From positions 180,836,691 through 180,900,690 of the forward strand of contig CM040128.1 in assembly GCA_022559845.1 (NCBI GenBank): 64,000 nucleotides of DNA, in the 5' to 3' direction. Below the pieces are notes generated by a model, which saw nothing but the letters and a program-made list of their open reading frames with translations, searched no databases and was not told the DNA's origin. This document shows positions 20,259 through 31,569 of this stretch, one piece after another (positions within the stretch are counted from its first letter, which is position 1; every line of letters begins with the position of its first letter). Position numbers and translations under genes: made by a program. Source of the DNA: Amorphophallus konjac. Lineage: Eukaryota > Streptophyta > Magnoliopsida > Alismatales > Araceae.

Positions 20259-21953
20259 ATGGAGCAAAACCTTCCCATTGTACCCTTATCCACCTATCAC
20301 ACCACAATCCAATCATCCTATCAAGTGGAAACATTAGGGGATCTTCTTAAGGGTATAGTTTGGCAAATGGAACTAACTGGCATAATGACTACAATAGCCG
20401 ACCGACCTAGGAGCCTTGACCTCCTACACCTATGTGTGGGATCCATCTTCTCCATTTACACTGTGGGTTGCTACACTAGTGACCTTCTGTTACTCCTCCC
20501 TACAGCCGACGAGCCCGATGCTATTCACAAACTAGAGTTGCTTGTCTCGGGTAGAACATCTAGTCCTCCATTCATGGCTGACCATCCCACCAAAAACTTT
20601 GGCCCGATCACTTTACTAGAGGAGGAGAATCCACCATCAAGGGGTTGTGAGTATCAAAAGGACCTAGGGTTCCTCTCCTTAGGTGACCCTTACCATGACC
20701 CCTTTGATCCCTTCCTATACCCACCCACCTTACTCACCACCAACCTGTCCCTACCCCATCCAACCTTATTGGACCAGGCCCACTCCATTTTCCTAGACCC
20801 CTTTGACCCCTATGAGTGGAAACTCTCACACCAAGCCATACACTTAGAAGGAGCCATTTTGATGGGAATGCATGTGCCACTACATTTTGCATCATTTGGT
20901 AGGGCTAGTAAGCCCAGTCATCTCATACATGTCACACACACTTTAGGCCCAATGCAGGACTGGCTCATATTTGGATGTGCTGGTCCTCCATCATTCATCA
21001 TTGATCATATACATGTTAGGAGCCTCTACGGGTGTCCGGGTCCCCCGGCATTCATCACCACTTTGAGTGATAGGTTTCCCTACAGATACCATGGCCCTCC
21101 AACCATTGTTATGCAGCCCATGCATGATAGGGCCACTAATGGCTGCCCCGGTCCACCCAAGTTCATCAGGGTCCACATGGCATCACAGAATGATAGGTCA
21201 ATTTACGGTTGCCCCGGTCCACCTTTGCATGCTATCCTGTTTCACACCCACTCACCGCATTATGATACATGGCATGAGCATACATGCAAGCAATTCTTGA
21301 CGAGCGGTGAGGTTCACAAAGAGCAGACAAGAGCTCGCAAGCGCCACTTGGAATTCCAAGTAGGCAATCTGGTGATGATGGCATTGGAGTGGCTCTACCC
21401 TAGGGTCACCTCCAATTCGAGGGCACGAGGACTTGGACCTTCCCAAGTTCCGAGTGACTTTGGCAACCCGGCCATCGGGTTGGGCTTACTAATAGGTTTT
21501 GGGATTCACCCCATTTTCCACGTGGCGGATCCGGCACCCTATATGGGCACCGCGGTGCATCCTAGTGAGTGCCTCGAGCCTTTATCTTCCTTTGAGAGGG
21601 ACACCCTCGGAGAGCCACCAAAAATCAGCCTGAGAGTCCGACATGTGCACACGGAGGCAATACTAGGCAATCAGGGTTCCATTGCCAACAAGAGGGTGCG
21701 CCTGAGCCGCCTCGAGAGGATGAAGGACCGTCTCCTGGTTGCGGACGGAGGGTTGAGTTTAGAGGTTGAGGCTCACTCTGAGATGCTTGAGAGGACCACT
21801 TCCCTGGTGGGCCCATACTCGACGGAGTCGAGTTTTCCGTGCCCCGGGGGTATGATGAGGACATCACCAGTAATTTCATTTGATCAAGGATCCCGATGCT
21901 CGCCACCCATGCTACATCTTGTTCACCACTTTATTTCGAGTCATATGATGTAA
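20259..21953 (+). CDS. Element A C-terminal ORF: GCPGPP repeats plus integrase C-terminal-like module (564 aa)
   Basis: In frame with the gag-like ORF across one TAG. Residues about 1-240 match nothing I recognise. About 240-325 hold five imperfect units of ~20-25 residues around GCPGPP/GCAGPP/YHGPP (for example DRSIYGCPGPP). From about 345 the frame resembles the C-terminal part of chromovirus integrases: RHLEFQVGNLVMMALEW, then RGLGPSQV (GPY/F-like), and FGIHPIFHVADPAPYMGT. The end (MLERTTSLVGPYSTESSFP) resembles the degenerate chromodomain tail. The last 33 codons lie inside the 3' LTR. Element B encodes a close homologue, also open. The integrase catalytic core is absent, so no enzymatic role is expected. 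Confidence 0.65.
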   Translation: MEQNLPIVPLSTYHTTIQSSYQVETLGDLLKGIVWQMELTGIMTTIADRPRSLDLLHLCVGSIFSIYTVGCYTSDLLLLLPTADEPDAIHKLELLVSGRTSSPPFMADHPTKNFGPITLLEEENPPSRGCEYQKDLGFLSLGDPYHDPFDPFLYPPTLLTTNLSLPHPTLLDQAHSIFLDPFDPYEWKLSHQAIHLEGAILMGMHVPLHFASFGRASKPSHLIHVTHTLGPMQDWLIFGCAGPPSFIIDHIHVRSLYGCPGPPAFITTLSDRFPYRYHGPPTIVMQPMHDRATNGCPGPPKFIRVHMASQNDRSIYGCPGPPLHAILFHTHSPHYDTWHEHTCKQFLTSGEVHKEQTRARKRHLEFQVGNLVMMALEWLYPRVTSNSRARGLGPSQVPSDFGNPAIGLGLLIGFGIHPIFHVADPAPYMGTAVHPSECLEPLSSFERDTLGEPPKISLRVRHVHTEAILGNQGSIANKRVRLSRLERMKDRLLVADGGLSLEVEAHSEMLERTTSLVGPYSTESSFPCPGGMMRTSPVISFDQGSRCSPPMLHLVHHFISSHMM

Positions 21954-24230
21954 TTTTCATTTTATTATCATTTACTTTTCCTTTTATTTGAGTCCAATAC
22001 CTAGGTGAGGTAGCTATTTACCTAAGTCCTAAGTCATTATGTGTGTTATTGGGCCCAATTATATGGGCTAGGCCCAGGGGCGCCCCCTTCCCCTTGGTTT
22101 AGTGTTAGTAGTCCAAGAGTCAGGGACTTATGTGTAATTGTAGGATTCCTATAAATAGGACCCCAATCCCTCATTTGTAAGCTAATGAAGTATTGATAAA
22201 AGTTTGCCAAAGCATTTGTGCATCTCTCTCCCTCTCTCTCTAGCTCTATTTCTCTCTCTCTCTCTAAAGGGGGCGAACCCCATTCTCTCTCCTCCTCTCT
22301 CCAAATTTCGAAATTCACTCTCTCTCCTCCCTATTCACCTCTAATTAAGACCCCTCCCCCTTCCCCATACCTCTCATTTAATCCCCCTCCAACCCCTAGG
22401 TGGAATCCCCTTCTCCTAAGCACCTCTCCCTCCTCCCAAGCAACGTTTCCCCTTCCCCATACAACCTTTCATTTTCCCAAGGGAGAATCCCATCTCCCAA
22501 GCACCCATTCACATCCCCAAGACACCCCTTCCCATTCCCTAGATCAGAATTAAACCCTCCATTAACCACACATTCAAACCAAAGGAGAGATCTCTCCTCC
22601 CTCTCTCATTCCCAACCCAAATTCGCAGCTCCCCCTTCCTCCACTTGCTAGACCACCTCCCTGCCCCCTTTCTGCCACTCCCACACCTTGTATCACCCCC
22701 TAACAGACCCCCACATAGTCAGGTGCCATCCCCACACCCATCCACCCCATTTCCCACCGCATCTACTCCGTCTCCCATCACCTTTCACCACCCTATCCAT
22801 CTCAATTCGCAGGCAGCAGTTGGAGCTCAACTTGCAGAGGCTGCTCCGGAGTCGTCCCACATCCTCTGGAGGTACACCATACATCACCGGAAAGGTCTGC
22901 GAGTCTTCTTCGCATGCGAGGTGAAATCGTCTCATTCCGACTTCGCTACAGTTCGTGGTGCCTGTTCTCGTCCAACTGCACAACAAGGACCAGAACCTGG
23001 ACCTGAGCTGCAGTGTAGAAGCTCCCACGGACACATCCTTCAACTTCTGGAGGTGCCACTTGGCCGAGACCTGCACCCACGAGTCATCCACCACCACCAA
23101 CAAGCGGCATCCCGTTCGGCATCAGGAAGTGTTCTTTCCAATTTTTCTCCCGCGGGTACGCAGATAGTCCATTTGGGTCCTGCCCCGACACTGCCTCACT
23201 CAACGGACTCCTCCTCACCACCCCGACATCCTACGGTGATTTTCTCAGTTTCTGCTCGAAGAATACTCATCCACGGACGTCCTCGACTTAGTCTCGCCTC
23301 ATTCAGACTTTGGGAGCGATCGTGGTACCTTCCACAAGCAGCTGCAACAATTTGGGCCAGCCTGAACCTGAACTCTGAGCACCTATTCCGGGGTCCACTC
23401 TGACCAGAGGCAATGCGGGAACCACCCACAAAAATTCACAGGCGTACCTGGGTCTGTCATCGTCGTTCCAGCGCCAGTATCGTCAAGTTCTGAGTCCGGA
23501 GGAGCGCACAGAGGCTGCTACACCGATCCCCTATCCTGCTGCTCAAGACACGGGCAGATTCGGTCGGGTGATCCATCGGCGCGTTTCGAGCGAATCTCCC
23601 CTCCCCGCCTCGCTGGCTTAACGCCCCTCCCTGCGTGGAGGTAGTGTTTGCATTGTACTACTGAAATCCCCACCCCAAGTCCACCCTCCTGTGTGAGGCG
23701 TAGTGGTTGTATAATTTAAACAGGGATCAAGCTTCATCGGCGCAGTGTGCGGGGAACCCACACTTCCCCGCTCGCCCTCGTCTCCGGCCGGGATCGGCGT
23801 CTTCACGCCGATCAGGTGAGCTCCTGTTTGCACTCCTCTTGGTCAGCACTTCTTTCTTAACTAGTATTGCTTCTTAGTGCCGTCGGTCGGTGAGTGAGTG
23901 CCCGATCTCAAAATATCATCAATTTGAGTGCCACCGCGGAGCGAGTTGTGAGAGAGCCACTACATCCCACGCCCTTGGCGTGCTGGCCGCCCACAGAATT
24001 GGGGCATCCCAGGCCTTTAGGGGTTCAATATCAAGTGAGCCAAACCCTGGAACAGCGAGGTCCCATCCCGGACCCTCTCCACCATCGTCGAGTTGCCTAC
24101 GGGCACGAGTGTGCGCTACACGGGTGAGTCCGCTTGAGTGGGTTCGCCGATCGATTCGATTGCTTGCAAATCTAGGTCCAAGGTGCATTGGTCAAGTGGC
24201 TGCCACCCCCAAGGGGTTTGTGTCACATCA
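21853..24230 (+). repeat. Element A 3' LTR (2,378 bp)
   Basis: Pairs with 16,550-18,930. It contains TATA (22,150-22,159), the pyrimidine leader (22,219-22,812) and the hairpin (23,792-23,813). Few differences from the 5' LTR suggest a fairly recent insertion compared with Tat-1. Confidence 0.92.
23792..23813 (+). other. Leader hairpin and splice donor, element A 3' LTR
   Basis: Same arms (GATCGGCGT/ACGCCGATC) and following AGGTGAGC as in the 5' LTR. Confidence 0.75.
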
Positions 24231-24620
24231 GATTGCCTTCTCAACGATGAATGTGATGTCAAACTGAGAGAGGTAGCTCTGCCAGCGAGCTAACCTACTA
24301 GAAAGGACAGGCTTTTCTAGGAGATAGCAGATCGGGTCCATTCTAGAGATTAACCTAACCGGGTGGGCTAGAAAGTAGTGTTTTAGCTTCTGAGCTACCC
24401 AAACCAAGGTGGCACAAGTTTTCTCCATGGCAGTGTACTTGGCCTCTGTCGGGTTAAATAACCTGGATAGGTAATAAGCTGCCCGCTCTTTGCCTTCTTC
24501 ATCTACTTGTGTCAAGACAGCTCCTAGGGAGTCCTCAATGATAGAAATGTATAGAATCAGGGGTTTCCCAGGGATAGGAGGCTGCAAAATCGGGGGATTG
24601 GACAAATATACCTTTAAATC
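24231..24620 (-). pseudogene. Tat-1 first RNase H
   Basis: The frame PPIPGKPLILYISIIEDSLG, then AAYYLSRLFNPTEAKYTAME and TLVWVAQKLKHYFLAHP, is the RNase H1-like domain after gypsy RT (tether, E of the TAMEK motif). It ends FDITFIVEKAI at the element A junction. Confidence 0.85.
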
Positions 24621-25605
24621 CTCATAGGCCTTCTGACAGTCTTTGTTCCATTCAAATAACCCCCGCCTTTAGCAATTCATAAAACGGGCGGTACCTCTGA
24701 GAATGCTAGGATATGAATCTTTTGATGAATTACAATCGTCCGATCAATCCTTGAAGTTCTGTAATATTCTTAGGCGGAGGCATGTCCATGACGGCCTTTA
24801 CTTTGTTAGGATCAATCTGAATCCCCCTTTTTGCTAACTATAAAACCTAGCAATTTCCCTGAAGAGACTCCAAAAATACACTTCTTTGGATTCATTTTCA
24901 ACTGGTACTCCCTAGCTCTCTAGAGCACCTTAGCTAGAATGGCGGGGTGTTCCTCTTTAGTTCTTGACTTCATCGAGATATCATCCACGTAGGCTTCCAT
25001 ATAAACATGCATCATATCATGGAATATAGCCATCATCGCCCTTTGATAGGTGGCACGTTCTTCAAACCAAACGGCATGACCACATAGCCATATGTGCCGC
25101 AGGGTGTGGTGAAGGAGGTTTTCTCTTGATCTTCAGAAGCGAGACGGATTTGGTTGTATCCTGAATAACCATCCATGAATGACAATGCTTCATACCCAGT
25201 GGTGTTGTCCACCAATACGTCTATATGAGGCAGCGGAAAATCATCTTTGGGACATGCTTTGTTTAGATCCCTTGAATCGATACAAATGTGCATCTTTCCA
25301 TCCTTCTTGATGACAGGGACTATGTTTACCACCCACTGGGGATATAAAAAAACTCTAATGAACCTGGCCTTATGCAACTTGTCAACTTCTTCCTTCATCC
25401 TCAAGGTCATGTGGGGGTGAAATCTTCTTAGCCTTTGCTTAACGGGTGTTGCCTGTGGCTTAAGCACTAGTCGATGTTCCACCAAAGCGGGGTCAAGACC
25501 TGGCATGTCCTCGTAAGACCAGGCGAAAGAATTGTTATACTCCCTTAGGACCTTGACTAAATCTTCTTCAACTTCTAGAGGGAGATTAGCGGCAATAATA
25601 ATGGG
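24621..25605 (-). pseudogene. Tat-1 reverse transcriptase, frameshifted
   Basis: Upstream part in frame: FAWSYEDMPGLDP, LRRFHPHMT, VPVIKKDGKMHICIDSRDLN, DFPLPHIDVLVDN and MPFGLKN. The catalytic YVDD lies near 24,990 in another frame (EAYVDDISMKS), so a frameshift sits close to 25,035. Stop codons are frequent between 24,620 and 25,000. The active-site aspartates of the F-D/Y-V-D-D motifs are visible, but no continuous enzyme can be made. Confidence 0.88.
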
Positions 25606-26808
25606 CATGGGGTCCTCATTAGTTACCAGATTTATTTCCTTCATAGGTTCATCCACTGCTGACGACGGCTCATCAAATCTCTTTAAGCCTTGCGCATACA
25701 AATCGACAGTGTCGTCTACGTCGCTATCCTCAAGATCAACTGGGTCCTTTTCATCCATGACTCCATAGACTCCCAATCTATCGTCACTTGACACCCCGCC
25801 TCGCTCCTTGTCTTCTTCGATTACAATCGCCATAGCTATGAACTCTGGGCATTTAAGAAGAGCACTACATCTCTGCACTAGATCCTACAAGAACCTATCA
25901 GGAATGTACTTAGAATGTCATGCCAGCGGGCGCGGCTCAGGCAAGGATGGGTTGGATGACCTAGAACAAGACCCTACTTCTCTAGACTTAACAAACTCTA
26001 CATCCCTAGACTTGATGGACCCTACGTCTAACCTAGGAGAGAGAAAATCTAGTGGAAGGGAAGCAGTAGGGGCCTCATGCCCCTGGGAGGAGGATGGAGA
26101 AAAGATAGCGTAATCTTCCACTGAAATCTTCGTTTCAAATTCGACATTTTTTTGGAGATCAGTGGAGATCATGCTGCAAGATAGAGAGGAAGGCGGAGGA
26201 GGGAGCCAGAGGGGATACATGGACGGATAGAAGAGATCGAGAAAAGGTTCGAAGGAGGAGAAGAAAGGAGTGGATAGATCAACCGGGGGATAGCAACTGC
26301 ATGTCTTGACAATGAGAAAATAAGTAGGAATCTCAAATAGTAATAGATTGATCAAGATAGGAGGTGATCGAGGTATAAAATCTAGCTTTTGGAAAAGAGA
26401 CATCAAACGGGAAGGAGACCAAGTGAAAATGACGGGTGAGCTCCCCCTTTCCTGCAGGTGGTAAGCTGGCTTCTTCGGCTCATAATGCACAAGCCGCACC
26501 TCCTGGTTTCTTTGGAAACTATTTTCTTCATGAAATAATCTTGCAAATGCCTTGCTAAAGTTGATCATATCATCAATGGGCCCCTTTGGTAGCAATGGCA
26601 GGCTATCAACTGTATAAGCTGTATCTTCTTTCTTGGGCTGACTTGGTGATGCTTTCAATGTGCCTGGCTAGAGAGGGCCCTTGACAAAATGTTGGCGGTA
26701 GTCCCAAGTTAATGGACCAGAGTCACCCAAAACTGAGAATGAGGATTCTTGATAATCGAGGCCCCTCCTGTTCATTTTCCTGCCCATGGGGACAGGCTTG
26801 GTCGGCCC
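25606..26808 (-). pseudogene. Tat-1 polyprotein linker between protease and RT
   Basis: This stretch is in phase with gag and RT. It has acidic, low-complexity sequence (for example VDLEDSDVDDTVDLYAQG) and a Pro/Ser-rich stretch, with no recognisable catalytic domain. Stop codons lie near 25,885 and 26,668. Confidence 0.6.
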
Positions 26809-27618
26809 CTACAATTGTGGACCGAGAACTCTCCCCGACTGATAACCCAGCTTCAGTATAATGGACCAGCCCTTTGAATATCTGATCTTGGGGTTTTCTT
26901 TGATGTTGATCGGCGTGGTGGCAGGCTTGCATGGTGTATAGGCCCATGGAAAATCTAGATCTAATACTGAAATGACAGGCTGATTACGAGGCCATAGCAT
27001 TGGCAAAATCTTTTCTGAGACGGCTTTGACAGATTGGACCGTGGATATGCTTCTTACCTTGACCACCCTCCGTTGAAAAGGGAATTTGAGACACTGGTGG
27101 GCAGTGGATGGCACGGCATTAAAATTGTCAATCCATGGGTGACCCAAGATGGCCTTGAACATAGGATCGATGTCCAACACGTTAAACTCAATCAGCATAG
27201 TGAGAGGCCCAAGCTCAGCTTGAATGGTGACTACCCCGTGACATGCTCTTCTGGAATTGTCCTATGCTACAATAGTAGTCGGGGTCGGCCTTAGTAAATC
27301 TTCTGACAAGTTGTCGTCCCTTAAAGTGTTGAGAGGACAAACATTGATAGAGGCCCTTGTGTCTACCAACGCCGTGTCTATGCTTACTTTGTTTAGGATG
27401 ATAGAAATGCATAGCGACATCTGTTGTGCCTCGGAAGGTGCTAGTTCAATCTCAGAGAATGTGATTGCCGGTCCCTTGGAGACTGTAGCCAGGGCTGTCA
27501 GTAAGCTGTCCACTGCCATGTCTTCATTAACCATCACCTTCTGGAGAAAGTTCTGGAGTGCATCTTGGTGAAGTGTGGACCTCTTGATCAACTCTAGCAC
27601 AGAAATTTTAGCAGGCAC
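26809..27618 (-). pseudogene. Tat-1 aspartic protease with G-patch-like tail
   Basis: The active-site loop reads ALVDTRASINVCPLNTL, where the family has D-T/S-G-A, so Arg replaces the loop Gly. The second conserved block is ILGHPWIDNFNAVPSTAHQ. After it comes WSIILKLGYQSGRVLG, like a G-patch (LGY-x-xG-x-GLG), a known appendage of plant gypsy proteases. In phase with gag. Expected to be inactive. Confidence 0.8.
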
Positions 27619-27630
27619 CCTGTCCAGATG

Positions 27631-30108
27631 CTATAGCAAATCATATTGGGTACCGGGCAGCGGATATGTCTCCTCCCGATCAGCGGCCTGTTGCGAGGAC
27701 TGGGGATTGGGTGCGGGTGCACCAGTGGAAAGATAGTTTCTAGGGAACAAACGCCCGCTCCGCAGGGCAAGATTTTGGGCTGGCACGTCATCAGATGAGC
27801 TTAAGATTAGCTGCTTAATGGGCCCGACGGGGTGGATGAATGGCAAGGGGGGAGGTGTAGTGGAGATAACGGGGGTTATGGGAGTAGTGGTGGAGATGAC
27901 AGGCCATGGAGGGAGGATAACTGGTGAAGGGTTTGGTGGAGGCATGGTGATGATGGGTGCCGGCGTTGGCAGTGGAGCGGAGATAGGCGGAATAATAAAG
28001 GAAGCGGGTGGTAGGATGAGGGGTTTGACGAATGCGGAGGGTAGAGGGGTTTGATGGTTAAGTGGGAGGATGACGGGCGTAGAAGGTGGAGAAGGGTTGC
28101 GGTAGTTGTGGTGGAGGGCCATGAGCCACTGTACTGAAGCTTCATCATCATAAGACCACCCGACGTGGGGAGTTGGGGGTTGAACAAGATTAACTTGAGC
28201 CGGTGCTGGCGGTTGGGGTTGCGGAGCGGGCAGATGATTTGGCATGGGGTCATGGTGGATCCCCAAATCCTGAATGGGTTGCTGTTGTTGCAGCTGTGGC
28301 TACGGCTGCGGCTGCGGTGCTTGTTACTACACTTGCTACCTCGGCGCTTGCCTTCTTTTCTCTTTTATCTTAACAATGGCCTTATACATCTCGGCCCAAT
28401 CAATGCGCTGCCCTTCATGTAGGTCGTATACCAGATCTTGGAACTGAAAACATCCTTCGATGGTGTGCCCGGGCTACCTATGAAACATGCAATACTTGGA
28501 TTGGTCGACGGCCGGGTTCCAGCTAGGCCGTTCTGGAGGGAGCTGAATTGCACTTATTGACATGAGAGTAGAAAAGATGTCTGTGAGGGACTCGGGCAAA
28601 GGAAGACATTGCGCCCTTTTCGGAGCTGGGCATTTATTTGTGTAGCCGTTGGGTGGAGGGACGTTGTGATATTGTGGAGGTTGTTACGGCTGTTGTAGAG
28701 CGGGGAAGGCAGTTTGTGGAGCGGGGAAGGTAGGCTGGGTGTTTGGTGAACCGAGGAAAATGGGTTGAGGATTCTGAGGAGTGGAGAATTGGGGATTACG
28801 TGGGGTTTGTGAAAAGCGGTGTGGGGTGGACTGGTTGGCAAAGGGGAAGGCAACGGCTTGTACTTGTTCGTTGGTTTGGACTCCTTCGGTAATGGGCCCT
28901 TGAGACTTTTTATTGTATTTGGGCTTTTGGGCCTCGAAGAGAGAATGGATGGGAGAGTCCTTGAACTGGGTTTGAATAAATCTTGCCTGGTTGTAGAGTT
29001 GATGCATGTTGGCAATATCGTTCATGGCCAATATGTTGCAGAAAGTGGGGGTAGCATTGGAGATAAGCAACTTGACCTTCTCCTCCTCCGGAATATGACC
29101 CGGCACACGGGCGGCCATCTGCCTCCATCTGTCGGCATAAGTACCAAAGTCTTCGTCTGCCTTCATCTTCTCGGCCACAAGATCTGTGAATGAATATTCT
29201 GGGCCGACCAGGTCCTGGAACCTTTGAATAAACTTCTCCTTCACAACCTTGAAACTCTCGGCGTCTTCTAGTGGCAAAGCATAGAACCACTCCAGTGCAA
29301 CTCCATCTAGTGACCGGCGAAATAAATACGCCATAAGGCGATCATCATACTGAAACTGCGCCGACTCATACATAAAATCCCTCACATGAATAAAAGGATT
29401 GATGTTCCCGTCATACTTGTGGTATGTGGGGAGCTCGGATTGGGGAGGGAATCGAATGTTATGGAAACTGGGAACTGGAATGTCTTCCAGGGATTGTAGG
29501 CCAACCCACTTTTGAAGGAAGTCGAGTTGTTGTTGCATGGTGGCCCATTTATCGAGGAGTTCCTACTCTCGAGATGGAGTAGGTGGAGTGAAAGGAGCAG
29601 GCTCAAGGCGAGGAGCCGAAGGGTAGACGGAAGGAGGGGGAGGCCCATAAGAAGGATATTGGGCCGGAGGATGACCCAAATTGGAGTGGACATGGGCCGC
29701 CCCTTGTTGAGGGCGAGTGAAATCGACCGGGCCAACAAGAACTTGTGGCACCGATGGAATGGTCCTATAAGAATCAATCTGGGTGGATAAGGGAAGAACA
29801 GTCTCCTCTTTATCAAGGACTTGAGGGGCCTATCCAGAGGACTGGCCTGCCTCCAGACTAGAGAACCGTAGAATCTTAAGCTGAACCGGGGTGAGATCAA
29901 TAGGAATGGGTGAAACCCTAGGCCCATAAACCCTAGATTGAAAGACGGAGGTGGTGGACAGACCTTGTGCAATCGTGGGAGATGGGGTGCTGGACCCCTG
30001 TAAGATCTGATAAAGGGCCTGAAGTTGGGCCGGATCCAACTGGGCCATCATTTGCAAGATGTGACCGGTGGGATTATTGGTGGAAAGGGAGGGTTGCGCG
30101 CCCTCCAT
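27631..30108 (-). pseudogene. Tat-1 gag
   Basis: One reading frame from ATG 30,108 is interrupted by a few TAG/TGA codons (29,830, about 29,566, about 28,682, about 28,475). The gag core lies at 28,900-29,480: LPTYHKYDGNINPFIHVRDF, LMAYLFRRSLDGVALEWFYA and FIQRFQDLVG. A Tat-type zinc motif CMFHR(stop)PGHTIEGC lies near 28,470-28,500. The rest is Pro/Gln-rich. Gag would build the virus-like particle. Gag, protease and the first part of RT share one frame for 5 kb, so the ancestor made a single polyprotein. Confidence 0.85.
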
Positions 30109-31172
30109 GGAGACAGGCGATGGAGGAGGGACGGACCCTTCTCCAGATGGAAGTTGGATGACCCTGGGCGGGTCATCTTAGAGACCCTGGGGAAGAAATT
30201 CCTCATGGGAACGGGGAAGATAATAAGAAGACATGTTGGACTCGAACAAAGGATTGAAGTAAGATTTGAAAGAGGAATTGCTCCTAGGAGATGAATCTAA
30301 AGATCGAAAGCAACTCCACATGCAATGTGACACCTTAAAAACAAAACACAAACAACCACAAATGAGTAACTAGACAAGATGACTTCAAACTTATGAAAAT
30401 AAGAAAGGGATGAGAGGCACCCAAAGCCAACTAAGTTATGATGATGCACAAATTTTATTGGTTTCCTCCTTTAGGACCTTAATGATTTCAATTAAAATGT
30501 TCTCTCTAATAATAGGTCCCTAATGGGAAGGATATCGGGAACTTGGTTAACTCTAGGTGTGAACTCTCCCTTACTTATGCAACCTAGACACGGGGTGGTG
30601 AAGGTACAACCGTCCCGGCGTCCGTGTGGGAATCCACGGCTCGCGGGGACTTATGGAGGTCCCTGGTGTGGTCACCTAGTCGACCCCAAGGAATATGGAG
30701 GCGAGAGGATCACACACCAAGGTGGGAATGCAACTATGATATGGAAAAATGAATGACCCTATGTGCACCGGAGTGCATGCAATTTCTAGCCTAGAAACTA
30801 GCAAATAATATGCAAATAATGATGTGAATATATGCCACAACAAAAGGAGGAGACTAGATAGCACCCAGGAGTAATAAACACAACCAAAAACTACAGAAAT
30901 AATAGCAACCTTGGGATGCATACCTATAACTGGAGAAACGATCTTATGGCAGACAACTGACAGATAAGACGGTCTATCGCAAGACTACTTTTAGACAAGA
31001 AACGGCCAGGGAGGAGACCGCCAGGGAACCATAGAGCAGAAAACAATAGGGAATAAATGGAAAGCTGAGAAAAACACAAGGGCAACTGAGATCAACAAAG
31101 AACAACAGGTTAAACAGTAACTCAGCACGATTGGCCCTAGATGTCCCACCGTGATCGTCAAAAAATAGAGGT
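30109..31172 (-). other. Tat-1 5' leader with primer-site region
   Basis: About 1 kb without genes. Next to the LTR, the minus strand reads TTTTTGACGATCACGGTGGG (about 31,146-31,165), where Tat elements have a TGGCGACTC...GGGGA-type primer site. The match is partial, so the tRNA cannot be named. Palindromic motif copies lie at 30,971 and 31,002. Confidence 0.5.
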
Positions 31173-31569
31173 TGTTGATATTTTTTTATGATGATGTGTG
31201 TGTTGATGGTGTGATGTGAGAGATATAAAAGATGTGAAATATATGTGAGCAAGTGGTGCACTAACTCAAGAAATCAACATGAAATTCGTAGGCATGTCAT
31301 CTCAATACTGCAGAAATAAAGAAGGGGAAATAAAAAGACATGCCTGGGCGTGGAGCAAAGTAATAAAAGGAAAACACACACCGAGGGTGTGGAGCAACTA
31401 AAAATAAAAGAGAAATTAAGAAAGATGATGAAAGAGATGACCAATACCCAAATAAAGGAAGGTGTGATCGCCACCAAAATAAACAATGCAGTAATACCAC
31501 ACTATGTACCTTGGAAAGAGCTGAGTGATGCCACCTGCCAGCGGGAGAAAGAAACCAGGCACTGCGGAA

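Larger units (their letters stand above)
16550..24230 (+). mobile_element. Element A: non-autonomous LTR element with chimeric gag/IN-C ORF
   Basis: A complete 7,681-bp element with LTRs 16,550-18,930 and 21,853-24,230, TG...CA ends, TSD GATTG, an initiator tRNA-Met primer site directly after the 5' LTR and a G-rich stretch (CCCCGGGGGTA) before the 3' LTR. The internal 2.9 kb has no protease, RT, RNase H or integrase core, so mobility must depend on another element. The coding part shows a gag-like start and an integrase C-terminal-like end, pointing to a gypsy (chromovirus-type) ancestor. Element B is a second copy. Confidence 0.88.
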
